Source of the DNA: an uncultured Flammeovirgaceae bacterium
GTDB lineage: Bacteria > Bacteroidota > Bacteroidia > Cytophagales > Cyclobacteriaceae
Assembly (NCBI GenBank): GCA_937884755.1
Contig: CAKZYJ010000343.1
Coordinates: 1 to 40,751, forward strand
Length of the DNA: 40,751 nt
Direction of reading: 5' to 3'
Below, piece after piece: positions 16,521 to 25,755 of this stretch (position 1 is its first letter; the number at the start of each line of letters is the position of its first letter). The notes below the pieces were generated by a model. That model saw nothing but the letters and a program-made list of their open reading frames with translations, was not told where the DNA came from and made no database searches. A program made the position numbers and the translations under genes.

Positions 16521-16699
16521 ATCCGAATTGACAATAGACGCACGAAAGTGCGATACATTAGCTACATAGATTAAGCTACGCAAGTAATATAATGAAAAGC
16601 AGCAAGGAAAGTTTCTATGAGGGAGAAAAGCACATTGTATAAAAATTGATTTAATTATAATTTTTATTGGATATTTTACTTTTGTGTGAATTGTAGAAT

Positions 16700-18841
16700 T
16701 TACAGTGTAGTGGTGACATTTTGCTTACTTTGTGAGCAGGTGGGGAATTGCTCGGGCTGGGTAACCAAAGTAAAGTGGAATGTACTGCCTTTTTCTTTTT
16801 CGCTCTCTACCCAAATCTCACCTCCATTTATCTCAACAAACTCATGGCACAGAATGAGCCCTAGTCCAGTACCTTTTTCATTATGAGTACCATAGGTAGT
16901 GTGGTCTTTTAACTCGAAGAGTTTATCCATAATTTCTGGACTAATACCAGTGCCAGTGTCGGCGACTGATACTGTCACTTGGCTACCACTCTGTTGCGCT
17001 TCAACCGTGATAGAGTCATTTCTTAAAGTAAACTTAATCGCATTAGAGATAAGGTTTCTGATCACCATTCTTACCATTTCCAGATCAGCATAAACTGAGA
17101 TAGGCTGCTCAATACGGTGTGTGAGCGTTACGTCTTTCTTCTCAGCCAGAATCAATTGGGAATCAATGACCTCTTCCACTAAAGTAGGCAGAGCAAAGTA
17201 TTGGGGCTCCACCCGAATGCCTTGCATCTGATTCCGGGTCCACTTCAGGAGATTATCGAGCATATTGGTGGTATTTTCAACCTTAGAGGATAGCGATTCA
17301 AATACCTGCTCAATTTCGTCAGGTGAAAGGGCATTACTGTTGAGCATAGCAATAATTCCTTGTAGAGAACTGAGGGGGCTTCGGAAGTCATGGGAAATGA
17401 TGGAGAGTAGTTTGTTTTTTAGCTCGTTTAACCGAACAAGATCCTGATTTTGATCTTGTAATTGTTGCTGTTGCTGCCGAAGCTTATCATTTACTTGAGT
17501 GAGTTCCTCATTAGTTTGGGTGATCTGTTCCTTTTGCTTGGCGAGCTGTAACCCGGTTAACTTACGTTGCTTATTGGAACGGTAAAGAAAAGCTAACCCA
17601 AGAAGTAAAAAAATAGTGAGTATAGAGGCAGCAACTACGTATCCCATTTGCCTTGCTATGGCCGCTTCACGTTTAGCAATCAAGGCTTCCTTTAGTGCAT
17701 TATCTTTCTCGAGCACCTCAATTTCGGTTTTGGCTCGGGTACGTTCTAGGTTAGAAATAATCTTACTTTTTTCAATAGAGTATAAACTATCTTGGTAGGC
17801 CGTTTGGATAGCCTGATACTCGTAGGCTTTCTTAAAATTACCCAACTCAGAGTAATAGTCGGCCAATAGCTTACCCGATGTACTAATTTCCATGGGAGCC
17901 TGGCTAGTTACCGCTAGATTATAAGCTTCAGTAGCTGCCCGAATGGCTGCTTTACGCTCTTGGCGAGCCCATCGTACATGAGCTAACAACTGCCAAGCGT
18001 GCAGTTCCTTATTGGTGTTTTGCCTACGCTGGGCTAGATCTAAAATGTATTTAGCATTGGAGAGCGCTTCATCTAACTGGCCTCGTTTTATCTGTACGTG
18101 AGTGATCCCGTACAGAGGGGTAGCTGCTACTTCTTCGTTATCCTGCTTCCGCGCCCATTCTAAAGAACGTCGATAGTAGTCCATTGCTAAATCAAGACTA
18201 TCTAAGTTTTTACGCCAGATTACACCGAGGTTGGAGTATAAGTAGACGATACTTACCGTATCTTGAGTGGTTAAGCTTATCTCCAAACTTTTTTCGTAAT
18301 ACTCAATTGCTTTGTAGTATTCCTTTTGGAAGGCATAGATATTACCAATATTAAGATAAGATATGCTTTTTCCGCGCTGGTTGTCTTGTTTTTTATGGAT
18401 AGCTAAAGCTTCATGATAGCTCTGCAATGCATCTGGGTATCGTCCCTGAAGGTCATAAACAATTCCCGCCAGATTAAGCATCTTAACCAATGAAGGCGGC
18501 TTATTAGTATTTTGGCGAATACGATCAATGGCTTGATTTAAAATCTGGATAGCACTATCGTAATTACCCTTGGTGTAATGCGCAATAGCGATATTATAGT
18601 CAAGAGTGGCTAATGTATCGGGAATGCCTAATGCTTCAGCTTGTTGTTTAACCTTCAGCCCTACAGTTAGCATTTGGCTAGGTGTTTTCCTCAGCTCTTC
18701 CAGTATCTTATTTTGTTCAGTGGCATCAACCTGAAGGTAGACTTGGGCTAAACTATCAGGATTGGTAGGTTGAGCCATACTTACTACTCCACAAAAGCAA
18801 AAAAATAAGTAGCTTATAAAAACTGGTAATGGACTACTCAT
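16700..18841 (-). CDS. TPR-containing sensor histidine kinase (copy 2)
   Basis: About 713 residues, the same architecture as the downstream kinase: signal peptide (MSSPLPVFISYLFFCFCGVV), TPR repeats (about 60-370), transmembrane helix (about 398-420), Gln-rich coiled coil, H-box LLSIISHDFRSPLSSLQG with His484, and HATPase motifs RNLISNAIKFT, VADTGTGIS, GTGLGLILC. The two proteins are alike from signal peptide to kinase, so they arose by tandem duplication. They differ most in the TPR region and in the C-terminal tail, which is about 11 residues shorter here. A GTG start at 18886 was rejected because ATG 18841 begins the signal peptide and matches the paralogue. A 179-bp gap separates it from the next kinase ATG, so each may have its own promoter; no clear TAnnTTTG was found. 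Confidence 0.9.
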   Translation of the reverse strand: MSSPLPVFISYLFFCFCGVVSMAQPTNPDSLAQVYLQVDATEQNKILEELRKTPSQMLTVGLKVKQQAEALGIPDTLATLDYNIAIAHYTKGNYDSAIQILNQAIDRIRQNTNKPPSLVKMLNLAGIVYDLQGRYPDALQSYHEALAIHKKQDNQRGKSISYLNIGNIYAFQKEYYKAIEYYEKSLEISLTTQDTVSIVYLYSNLGVIWRKNLDSLDLAMDYYRRSLEWARKQDNEEVAATPLYGITHVQIKRGQLDEALSNAKYILDLAQRRQNTNKELHAWQLLAHVRWARQERKAAIRAATEAYNLAVTSQAPMEISTSGKLLADYYSELGNFKKAYEYQAIQTAYQDSLYSIEKSKIISNLERTRAKTEIEVLEKDNALKEALIAKREAAIARQMGYVVAASILTIFLLLGLAFLYRSNKQRKLTGLQLAKQKEQITQTNEELTQVNDKLRQQQQQLQDQNQDLVRLNELKNKLLSIISHDFRSPLSSLQGIIAMLNSNALSPDEIEQVFESLSSKVENTTNMLDNLLKWTRNQMQGIRVEPQYFALPTLVEEVIDSQLILAEKKDVTLTHRIEQPISVYADLEMVRMVIRNLISNAIKFTLRNDSITVEAQQSGSQVTVSVADTGTGISPEIMDKLFELKDHTTYGTHNEKGTGLGLILCHEFVEINGGEIWVESEKEKGSTFHFTLVTQPEQFPTCSQSKQNVTTTL

Positions 18842-18995
18842 ACCTAAAACAACGACTCTCTTATTTAAAAAGTATAAATCATTCACTGATCAACTATATA
18901 ATAGTTAATTGGTGCAATTAATTTAATAAAGTATTTTTAGGAAAGTTATTTTTAGAGATAAAAGTGTACTCTGTAAAAGAGAATAGTACTAATTC

Positions 18996-19352
18996 TCAAG
19001 ATTTTTCTAGCGGAGAAGGCTGAGACATCCAGCCCCACTTGCTGCAATGTTGTTTCATATTAGTTTTAAACTTTTCTCGCTCCTCAGGGGTCATATTGTT
19101 CCATTTTTCCTCGAAGCGTCGTTTCCAAGCGCGTTTACGGGCTAAGTAGCCACCCCCCCAACGTCCTCGCCCCAAACTGCTAAAAAGTATCTTGGATAGA
19201 ACCAATAGACCTAACGCCTGACCAAACGAGATAGAAGGTCCGTTAAATAATGATGGGACTAACCAGTTCCAAAGTAACATTACAACTGCGCTAAGTGCCA
19301 AAATGGCTAAGGAACTCAGGACAATCATCTTTAAAATCCAGTAACGTTTCAT
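18996..19352 (-). CDS. Small two-TM protein next to the ECF sigma factor
   Basis: 118 residues: two hydrophobic helices (about 7-30, ILKMIVLSSLAILALSAVVM, and 40-60), a Gly/Arg-rich turn (GRGRWGGGYLARKR), then a charged helix ending NMTPEEREKFKTNMKQHCSKWG. The MTPEERxKFK pattern resembles that of small metal- or stress-related CpxP/Spy-like segments, but this is not a recognisable anti-sigma factor. It follows the sigma gene by 27 bp in the same direction and is probably co-transcribed, so a role in sensing or modulating that sigma factor is plausible but unproven. Confidence 0.7.
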   Translation of the reverse strand: MKRYWILKMIVLSSLAILALSAVVMLLWNWLVPSLFNGPSISFGQALGLLVLSKILFSSLGRGRWGGGYLARKRAWKRRFEEKWNNMTPEEREKFKTNMKQHCSKWGWMSQPSPLEKS

Positions 19353-19379
19353 TTTTCTTAATGTATTAGAAAGCTCTAG

Positions 19380-19964
19380 CTAATCGCGCAGATCATCGTA
19401 TAAGTTTTGTAATCGTTTTCGCAGAAATAAAACCGCGTACCGCTTTCGCGATAGCAGGGTGTTCACGGGAGCATTGGTGATAGTGCTGATCTCCTTAAAG
19501 CTCAAGTCCTCGAACTCATGCATAACGAACACCTCCCGTTGATCGGTGGGCATTTCCTCTAAAGCTTCTTCTACGGCGTGCCATATAACGGATCGCATCA
19601 ATTCACTTTCAGGATGGTTACTGAGGTCGGCTAACATATCCTCTAGTCGGAGAGTAGTGTCGCCCTCATCAGAACTTACGGATTGTTCGCTAAAACTGCG
19701 GGGTTTCTTCTTCCGATAGCGGTCGGTAATTTTGTTGCGGGCTACGGTGAATAACCAGGAGGTAACCCGATCAATGGACTTTACCGTGCGGTAGGCTTCC
19801 GTAAACTGATAAAATACGTCTTGTAATATATCTTCGGCTTCTTCTCGGTCGGGTATACGCTGTTGAATAAAGCTTAGTAGACGCGGACGTTCACGCTGTA
19901 CTGCTAAACTAATTTCATTCTCCTTACTCGATACCAACCTACCGGTTAAACTCAGTGCTTTCAT
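19380..19964 (-). CDS. ECF-type sigma-70 family RNA polymerase sigma factor
   Basis: 194 residues with sigma region 2 (LLSFIQQRIPDREEAEDILQ, then DVFYQFTEAYRTVKSI, and WLFTVARNKITDRYRKKK for -10 binding) and region 4 (ALEEMPTDQREVFVMHEFED, LSFKEISTITNAPVNTLLSR as the helix-turn-helix). Between them lies a negatively charged linker (SSDEGDTTLRLEDML). It directs RNA polymerase to alternative promoters, probably for an envelope or metal stress set, judging only by its membrane-protein neighbour. No classic anti-sigma gene is adjacent. The start ATG at 19964 is followed by a normal N-terminus. A perfect 12-bp palindrome lies 65 bp upstream. Confidence 0.92.
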   Translation of the reverse strand: MKALSLTGRLVSSKENEISLAVQRERPRLLSFIQQRIPDREEAEDILQDVFYQFTEAYRTVKSIDRVTSWLFTVARNKITDRYRKKKPRSFSEQSVSSDEGDTTLRLEDMLADLSNHPESELMRSVIWHAVEEALEEMPTDQREVFVMHEFEDLSFKEISTITNAPVNTLLSRKRYAVLFLRKRLQNLYDDLRD

Positions 19965-20028
19965 GGTGATTAGTAAGACGTACTAACGAGAAAAAAATTG
20001 TAAAGTTGAATTAGAGTGTTACAGCGGC

Positions 20029-20040
20029 TACCGCGCGGTA
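20029..20040. promoter_or_regulatory. Perfect 12-bp palindrome upstream of the sigma gene
   Basis: TACCGCGCGGTA is self-complementary over all 12 bases and strikingly GC-rich in an AT-rich gap, 65 bp upstream of the ECF sigma start. It could be an operator for the sigma gene. A lone palindrome of this length is weak evidence. Confidence 0.25.
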
Positions 20041-20101
20041 TTTATGTATCGTAGCACTAGAGTGCTTGGATGGTCTCTTATCACTCCAAGTTTTTGGATG
20101 C

Positions 20102-20133
20102 CTTGACACTCAAACACCATAACACTACAATAC
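20102..20133 (-). repeat. 8-nt-register intergenic repeat, copy A
   Basis: On the minus strand, four consecutive 8-nt units fit GTGTTnnn: GTATTGTA, GTGTTATG, GTGTTTGA, GTGTCAAG. It starts 8 bp before the end of the M3 peptidase gene's downstream flank, between that gene and the sigma factor. Similar elements with the same unit order occur at 27186, 27316 and 28603. Confidence 0.55.
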
Positions 20134-20140
20134 TATTTTA

Positions 20141-22315
20141 CTATTCTTCAGGAACGGGGAAGCCTCGGTCGCGCATGAGGGCTTCAATTTCAGCATCGCG
20201 ACCCCGGAACTGCCGGTAGGCTTCTGAAGCCTCTACCGAGTTTTGGGGGGCGAACAGGTATTTGACCAGCTTATTAGCTAACTCTTTGTCGTAGAACCCG
20301 CCGGGAGCCTCGGCAAAGGCTTCGGCAGCATCGGCAGTGAGTACGTCAGCCCACATGTAACCGTAGTAAGCGGTAGCGTAACCTTCTCCGGAGAATACGT
20401 GACTAAAGTGGGGCGTACGGTGGCGCATTACTAACTCTTCAGGCATGTTCATTGCGGCCAGCGTTTCCTTCTCAAACGTATCTACATCCAGATTTTTGGG
20501 GTCAGTCAAGTGCAGTTTCATATCCATCAAAGCAGACGCCAGGTATTCAGTCGTTGCAAAACCCTGATTGAAGGTATCAGCTTTCTTAATTTTGTTGACC
20601 AGCTCCTGTGGCATAGGCTCACCGGTTTCGTAATGAACCAGATAGTTCTCAATCACCAGATCAGTAGAAAGCCAACGCTCTAGCAATTGAGACTGGAACT
20701 CAATATAATCGCGAACGGCACCATTAAGGGAGGGGTAGCGTACGTTCGAGGAAAAATAGTGTATAGAATGACCAAATTCATGGAAGAAAGTAGTAGCATC
20801 ATCCCAGGAGATCAGCAATGGCTGGCCGGGGGCCGGCTTTACAAAATTAGAGTTATTAGAACCCAACACCGTTTCTTTGCCGTCGAACGTGGTGTGGCGG
20901 CGGTATGTAGTAGCCCAGGCTCCCGAACGCTTACCGGTACGGGCAAACGGATCCAGATACCACAAGCCGATGTGTTCGCCTGAGGTTTTGTCGGTTACCT
21001 CCCACGCTTTTACATCGGGGTGAAAGACTGGTACTTTTCCTTCGGGCACCGGAGTGAAGTTATAGTTAAATATTTCGCCAGCCACGTAGAACATTGCTTC
21101 CTGTAGTTTGTCCAACTGTAAGTACTCCTTCACTTCGTCCGAATCCAGATCGTACTTTTGCTGCCGCACTTTTTCGGCATAGTATCGATAATCCCAGGGT
21201 TTGATGGTAATAGTATCGCCTTCAGCATCGGCTACCGCTTGCATATCTTCTACCTCTTCGGCTACCCGGGCAATGGCGGCAGGCCATACCGCATTCAGTA
21301 GCTCCATCGCGTTCTCGGGATTTTTGGCCATCCGATCCTGTAACCGCCACTCGGCATAGTTATCGTAACCCAACAGGCCAACCCGTTCCCTGCGCAGTTT
21401 CAGAATTTCCTCAATAATCTCATTATTATCGTGCTCATCGCCATTATCTCCTCGCGAGTAGTAAGTGTGCCATACCTTTTCCCGTAAGTCTCGTTCATCC
21501 GAATAGGTCAGAAACGGGTCCATAGCCGAACGGGTGTTGGTAACCGCGTACATACCTTCCTTGCCCCGGTCGGCGGCCGCCTTGGCATAAGCACTGATAA
21601 GCGATTCGGATAAGCCACTAATTTGATTATCAGTAAGATAGGTCACATAACCTTCTTCATCGGCCAGCACATTGTTAGAAAACTGGGTATAGAGTTTCGA
21701 GAGTTCTTTATTGATCTCGGCATAACGCTTTTTCTTTCCCTCATCTAGCTCCGCTCCGTTCATTTGAAAGCGTTTGTAGATCAATTCTACCAGCCTTTGC
21801 TGATCGTCCTCCAGCGGGGTGCCGCCCAGCGGCTCCTGCTGAGATTGCTCGTATACTGCCTTTATCCGCTTAAACAATTCTTCGTTCTGAGAGATTTTTG
21901 ATGAATACTCCGAGAGTTTGGGAGCCATTTCCTGCTGCACCTCCCGGAATTCAGGCGAAGACATATTACTGCTGTAGATACCGTAGTAGGTAAACACTCG
22001 GCCTAGTTCTTCGCCCGAGCGTTCCATCGCCACAATGGTGTTTTCGAAGGTAGGTGCCTCCGAATTATTGGCAATAGCATCAATTTCTCGCAAACTCATT
22101 TTCATGCCTTGCTCCAATGCCGGTTTTACCGCTTCCACGGTCATTTCATTGAAAGCCGGCACCCCGCCGTAGGGGCCGGTCCATTCTTGCAGTAGTACGT
22201 TGGTGGTGTCAGTTAAATAAATAGAATCCAATACTGTTTTTTTTAGGTGATAACTGGATAAAAAGATGGGCAAGCAAACGCTTAGCACCAAAAAGCTAGT
22301 GTTGGGTAGTTTCAT
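20141..22315 (-). CDS. M3 family peptidyl-dipeptidase (Dcp-like)
   Basis: A 724-residue zinc metallopeptidase of the thimet-oligopeptidase/Dcp family. The zinc motif HEFGHSIHYF is intact (HEFGH at residues 512-516), with the family's upstream GSNNSNFVKPAPGQPLLISW and downstream FATTEYLASALMDMKLH and FSGEGYATAYYGYMWADVL, the last containing substrate-binding Tyr residues. The first 22 or so residues (NTSFLVLSVCLPIFLSSYHL) form a signal peptide, so it is probably periplasmic and clips dipeptides from C-termini of oligopeptides. The mature part begins WTGPYGGVPAFNEMTVEAV, a usual Dcp N-terminus. Start ATG 22315 lies 34 bp after the DUF2855 stop, so the two may be one transcript. Confidence 0.93.
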   Translation of the reverse strand: MKLPNTSFLVLSVCLPIFLSSYHLKKTVLDSIYLTDTTNVLLQEWTGPYGGVPAFNEMTVEAVKPALEQGMKMSLREIDAIANNSEAPTFENTIVAMERSGEELGRVFTYYGIYSSNMSSPEFREVQQEMAPKLSEYSSKISQNEELFKRIKAVYEQSQQEPLGGTPLEDDQQRLVELIYKRFQMNGAELDEGKKKRYAEINKELSKLYTQFSNNVLADEEGYVTYLTDNQISGLSESLISAYAKAAADRGKEGMYAVTNTRSAMDPFLTYSDERDLREKVWHTYYSRGDNGDEHDNNEIIEEILKLRRERVGLLGYDNYAEWRLQDRMAKNPENAMELLNAVWPAAIARVAEEVEDMQAVADAEGDTITIKPWDYRYYAEKVRQQKYDLDSDEVKEYLQLDKLQEAMFYVAGEIFNYNFTPVPEGKVPVFHPDVKAWEVTDKTSGEHIGLWYLDPFARTGKRSGAWATTYRRHTTFDGKETVLGSNNSNFVKPAPGQPLLISWDDATTFFHEFGHSIHYFSSNVRYPSLNGAVRDYIEFQSQLLERWLSTDLVIENYLVHYETGEPMPQELVNKIKKADTFNQGFATTEYLASALMDMKLHLTDPKNLDVDTFEKETLAAMNMPEELVMRHRTPHFSHVFSGEGYATAYYGYMWADVLTADAAEAFAEAPGGFYDKELANKLVKYLFAPQNSVEASEAYRQFRGRDAEIEALMRDRGFPVPEE

Positions 22316-22349
22316 AGTTTCTTCTTCAGGTTTGTTATGATTTTTTTAT

Positions 22350-23453
22350 TCATCTGTTTAAACGTACAATATTGCCATATTTAGGGTCAATTCTCCCGTT
22401 TAACATGTCTGAATAAAGTTGTTCTAATTCTTGAGATCCGACATACTTTTTAATAGAAATCGTTGATTGGATGGAGTTTATAAATTGTTGCCAAGCTATT
22501 CCAACTTTTTGCTGGAATTTCGCAAAACCCCATGCTTGTTGCTGTTTTGTTGCATATAAAGGAGCAAAGAAAACTTCTCCTTTTTTTGGTAGTGAGTTTT
22601 CACCTTTCAGATTCTGCCAATCAACAAATCCCACCAGACAATTATACACTAGATTGTCTTTCAACAAAGTTTGCAGTTGGAATTGAAGATTATGATTGCC
22701 AGTAAAATCTACTAAAACTGATTTTTCGTTAGCATTCAATTGAGTAATTGAATCATAGCTTATGACTTTATCATACCACCCATACTGCTTTACAAATTCT
22801 ATGTTCTTTCTTGACGTAAGCCCTAAAAGATTCCAATTCAAAGCATTTTCTTTTTTACGATATGCCAACAGACCGGCTAATGCTTGAGCCGTTTTACTGG
22901 ATGCGCTTGTGATTATTATTTGAGTAGCCCCACAGAAATTCTGTTCTGCCAAATGGTCATCAATCAGAAAAGAGGTAACAAATAAAGGGCGAAATAGGGA
23001 AATTAACTCTTCAGTTCCGGGGGTGAATGCAGGATCTTGTTCTGTGTTCGTGTAAAAATTATAGACTAATGGAAGAGTTTGACGGTATTCAGTATTATCC
23101 ACAAAACCTTTACTGCTCACATTGTTAATGGTAACCAATAAGTGAGTACTCATGGGGTAATATCCATAAAACCGCTGACCTACTTTTACATCTGGATGAT
23201 TAGAAATGACAACATTGGCAAACCCCCAAGCTGGAATAATTCCGTAACCTGATCGGGTTGGAAAAAATTTCCAGTAGTTCATTTTCTCTCCTACCACACC
23301 ATAAGTAATGTTATTTGAGGTAAATGAAAACTGATCAATTTCTAAAAGTACCTGATTTGATGATAGTTTATCAGAATAAGTTTTTTCTACAAACTTAGCT
23401 TGTTGTAGGTCATCAATCTTCACTGTAAAGTCTAAGGCATTAATAGTTGCCAT
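22350..23453 (-). CDS. DUF2855 family protein (MDR-like)
   Basis: A 367-residue protein of the DUF2855 family, distantly related to medium-chain dehydrogenases/quinone reductases. Visible landmarks are VLLEIDQFSFTSNNITYGVV (GroES-like start), WKFFPTRSGYGIIPAWGFAN, GQRFYGYYPMSTHLLV, and a nucleotide-binding-like half with QIIITSASSKTAQALAGLLA. The typical glycine-rich fingerprint is replaced by SASSKTA. Cytoplasmic; no activity is established for the family. It shares direction and close spacing with the M3 peptidase, without obvious functional link. It is AT-richer than its neighbours. Confidence 0.85.
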   Translation of the reverse strand: MATINALDFTVKIDDLQQAKFVEKTYSDKLSSNQVLLEIDQFSFTSNNITYGVVGEKMNYWKFFPTRSGYGIIPAWGFANVVISNHPDVKVGQRFYGYYPMSTHLLVTINNVSSKGFVDNTEYRQTLPLVYNFYTNTEQDPAFTPGTEELISLFRPLFVTSFLIDDHLAEQNFCGATQIIITSASSKTAQALAGLLAYRKKENALNWNLLGLTSRKNIEFVKQYGWYDKVISYDSITQLNANEKSVLVDFTGNHNLQFQLQTLLKDNLVYNCLVGFVDWQNLKGENSLPKKGEVFFAPLYATKQQQAWGFAKFQQKVGIAWQQFINSIQSTISIKKYVGSQELEQLYSDMLNGRIDPKYGNIVRLNR

Positions 23454-23660
23454 ACGTCAATAAGTCTTTCTTGGTGGTATTTGATAAATTCATTCAAGCT
23501 GAACCATTGATCATATTTACAAAATAACGGAGACGACCAGAAAAAGTGTTCCGTAGGCAAGACATAAAAAGTCTGAGTAGTTGGCAAACAGGTACGGCTT
23601 TCGGTAAAATGGCTTTGTTAGAACAACTATTTTCTTAGCTTTAATTGAAACACTACTTTC

Positions 23661-24509
23661 ATGATCACTTTTGGCGTTAGCACCTGGCTTTGGACTTCTC
23701 CCTTTACAACGGATACCGTAGCCCTCTTTCCTAAGATTAAGGCGATGGGGTACGATGCCGTAGAGATACCGGTAGAGTACCCCGAACTGATTGACGGGGC
23801 AAAAGTGAAGGCAGTACTACATGAACACAATTTAACTCCTATCGTGTGCGCGGCCTTCGGACCTACCCGAGATCTCACCCACGATGATCCCGCGATCCAT
23901 CAGGCCTGCTTTGATTACATTGAACGGTGCTTTGCACTATGCAATCAGTGGGAAGCTACATTTGTGGCAGGACCGATGTATTCGGCAGTGGGTAAAGCCC
24001 GCATGCTGCCAGATGAGCAGCGGAAAGTAGAATGGAACCGGGCAGTAGAGAATTTACGGAAAGCTTGCCAGATGGCCCAGCAAAGCGGAGCACAAATTGC
24101 TTTGGAACCCCTTAATCGCTTTGAAACGGATTTGGTTAATACGGCTAGCGACGTTCGTCGGTTGGTAGATAATATTAACCACCCGGCTGCGGGTGTGCTA
24201 CTCGATGGCTTTCATATGGGCATTGAGGAGCCGGACGTAGAACAGGCGATTCTCACGGTAGGAGACAAACTAATTCACGTTCAGGTATCCGAGAACTACC
24301 GGGGTACGCCCGGCACCGGGCAGTTCCGCTGGGATGATCTCAGAAGAGGTTTACAGAGAGTGAATTACCAAGGTTGCGTATCCATTGAAAGCTTCACTCC
24401 TGAAATTAAAGAGCTTGCCGGAGCGGTTTGCATTTGGCGGCATCTGGCCGAAGATCAGGATCGCTTTGCCTCCGATGGATTAGCCTTTTTGAAACAATTG
24501 TTTGTCTAA
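23661..24509 (+). CDS. Sugar phosphate isomerase/epimerase (tagatose/psicose 3-epimerase-like)
   Basis: A 282-residue TIM-barrel protein of the xylose-isomerase-like AP endonuclease-2 superfamily, nearest the D-tagatose/D-psicose 3-epimerase group. The metal-centre residues can be picked out in IALEPLNRFETD (Glu), GVLLDGFHMGIEE (Asp and His), HVQVSENYRGTPGTGQFRWD, and VSIESF (second Glu). The start FGVSTWLWTSPFTTDTVALF is standard. Cytoplasmic. The next gene, an oxidoreductase of the Gfo/Idh/MocA family, starts 58 bp after it in the same direction, so the pair likely interconverts and oxidises a ketose or cyclitol. Preceded by a weak promoter-like TGGCTTTG at 23610. Confidence 0.88.
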   Translation: MITFGVSTWLWTSPFTTDTVALFPKIKAMGYDAVEIPVEYPELIDGAKVKAVLHEHNLTPIVCAAFGPTRDLTHDDPAIHQACFDYIERCFALCNQWEATFVAGPMYSAVGKARMLPDEQRKVEWNRAVENLRKACQMAQQSGAQIALEPLNRFETDLVNTASDVRRLVDNINHPAAGVLLDGFHMGIEEPDVEQAILTVGDKLIHVQVSENYRGTPGTGQFRWDDLRRGLQRVNYQGCVSIESFTPEIKELAGAVCIWRHLAEDQDRFASDGLAFLKQLFV

Positions 24510-24567
24510 CCTTTCAAGGCCAAGCAGAAAGAAATATCTTGTCGTTTCACCAACTAACCTAACAACT

Positions 24568-25698
24568 ATGAGCGATCAGAAAATCAATATTGCCATCATT
24601 GGACTAGGATTCGGGGCCGAGTTTATTCCTATCTACCAATACCACCCTAACGCTAACATGTATGCCATTTGCCAGCGTACACAGTCTAAACTGGATGAGA
24701 TCGGGGATGCCTTTAACATCGAGAAGCGCTACACCGACTACGATGAACTGCTGAAAGACCCGGATATTGATGCGGTACATATTAACACTCCCATTCCCGA
24801 CCATGCTATTCAGTCCATTAAGGCCCTGAAAGCCGGAAAACACGTGGCCTGTACCGTGCCGATGGCGACTACCGTAGAGGAGTGCGAGGAGATTGTGAAG
24901 CTGGTGGCCGAAACCGGGTTAACCTATATGATGATGGAGACGGTCATCTACGCCCGGGAGTTTCTGTTTATGAAGGAGCTGTACGAAAAAGGCGAGCTAG
25001 GCAAAGTGCAGTTTCTGAAAGCTAGTCATCAGCAGGATATGGACGGCTGGCCCAACTACTGGCCGGGCTTGCCACCGATGTACTACGCCACTCACTGCGT
25101 GGGTCCGGTACTAGGACTGACCCGCAACGAGGCGGAATATGTTTCCTGCTTTGGCTCCGGCACTATCCGGGAGGAGTTGCACCAGCACTATAATTCACCC
25201 TACGCAATAGAAACCACGCATATCAAATTCAAAGATTCGGATTTGAGCGCGCATATCTACCGATCACTGTTTGACGTGGCCCGGCAGTACCGCGAGAGCT
25301 TTGAAGTATATGGAGTGAAGAAAGCCGTAGAGTGGCCGCTGATTGAAGGGGAGCCGCTGGTAGTACACACTGCCAAAAAGCCCGAACCGGAAATTCCTGA
25401 ACGAGTAGAAAGCCCCGATTACGCCCATCTTCTACCCGAACCCATTCAACGCTTCACCACTGGCGGAGTGTACGATTCTGACGATAACCAACACCTCTCG
25501 TTTACCCAGGGAGCCGGCCACGGTGGTTCGCACCCCCACCTAGTACATGAGTTTCTGGATGCACTAGTAAATAGCCGTTCGCCTTACCCCAATGCTCAAC
25601 AATCGGCCAACATCACCTGTGTTGGAATCCTCGCCCACGAGTCAGCCAAGAAGGGTGGGGAGATTGTTCGGTTGCCGGAGTTTACATTGAGTAGCTAG
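24568..25698 (+). CDS. Gfo/Idh/MocA family oxidoreductase with altered catalytic motif
   Basis: A 376-residue cytoplasmic oxidoreductase. The Rossmann fingerprint is INIAIIGLGFGAEFIPIY. The usual Glu-Lys-Pro motif is replaced: GKHVACTVPMATTVEE has Thr96-Val97 in place of Glu-Lys, so the lysine that normally assists hydride transfer is absent. The C-terminal domain keeps a His-rich segment (GAGHGGSHPHLVHEFLDALV). The loss may define a subfamily using another residue, or a different reaction. An upstream TTG (24502) overlapping the epimerase gene was rejected; ATG 24568 begins immediately before the Rossmann fold. Probably co-transcribed with the epimerase. Confidence 0.88.
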   Translation: MSDQKINIAIIGLGFGAEFIPIYQYHPNANMYAICQRTQSKLDEIGDAFNIEKRYTDYDELLKDPDIDAVHINTPIPDHAIQSIKALKAGKHVACTVPMATTVEECEEIVKLVAETGLTYMMMETVIYAREFLFMKELYEKGELGKVQFLKASHQQDMDGWPNYWPGLPPMYYATHCVGPVLGLTRNEAEYVSCFGSGTIREELHQHYNSPYAIETTHIKFKDSDLSAHIYRSLFDVARQYRESFEVYGVKKAVEWPLIEGEPLVVHTAKKPEPEIPERVESPDYAHLLPEPIQRFTTGGVYDSDDNQHLSFTQGAGHGGSHPHLVHEFLDALVNSRSPYPNAQQSANITCVGILAHESAKKGGEIVRLPEFTLSS

Positions 25699-25755
25699 TA
25701 TTCAAGTGTTCAAACATACCCGAACACGATATTCCCCGAACTTTACAACCTAATT

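Noticed and set aside
20065-20095. CTTGGA/TCCAAG inverted repeat followed by TTTTT, as a terminator
   Set aside because: Only 6-bp arms with a 14-nt loop, and the T-run would end plus-strand transcription where no plus-strand gene is present.
20687-20983. 98-codon plus-strand frame inside the M3 peptidase
   Set aside because: Lies opposite the zinc-binding region; no independent support.
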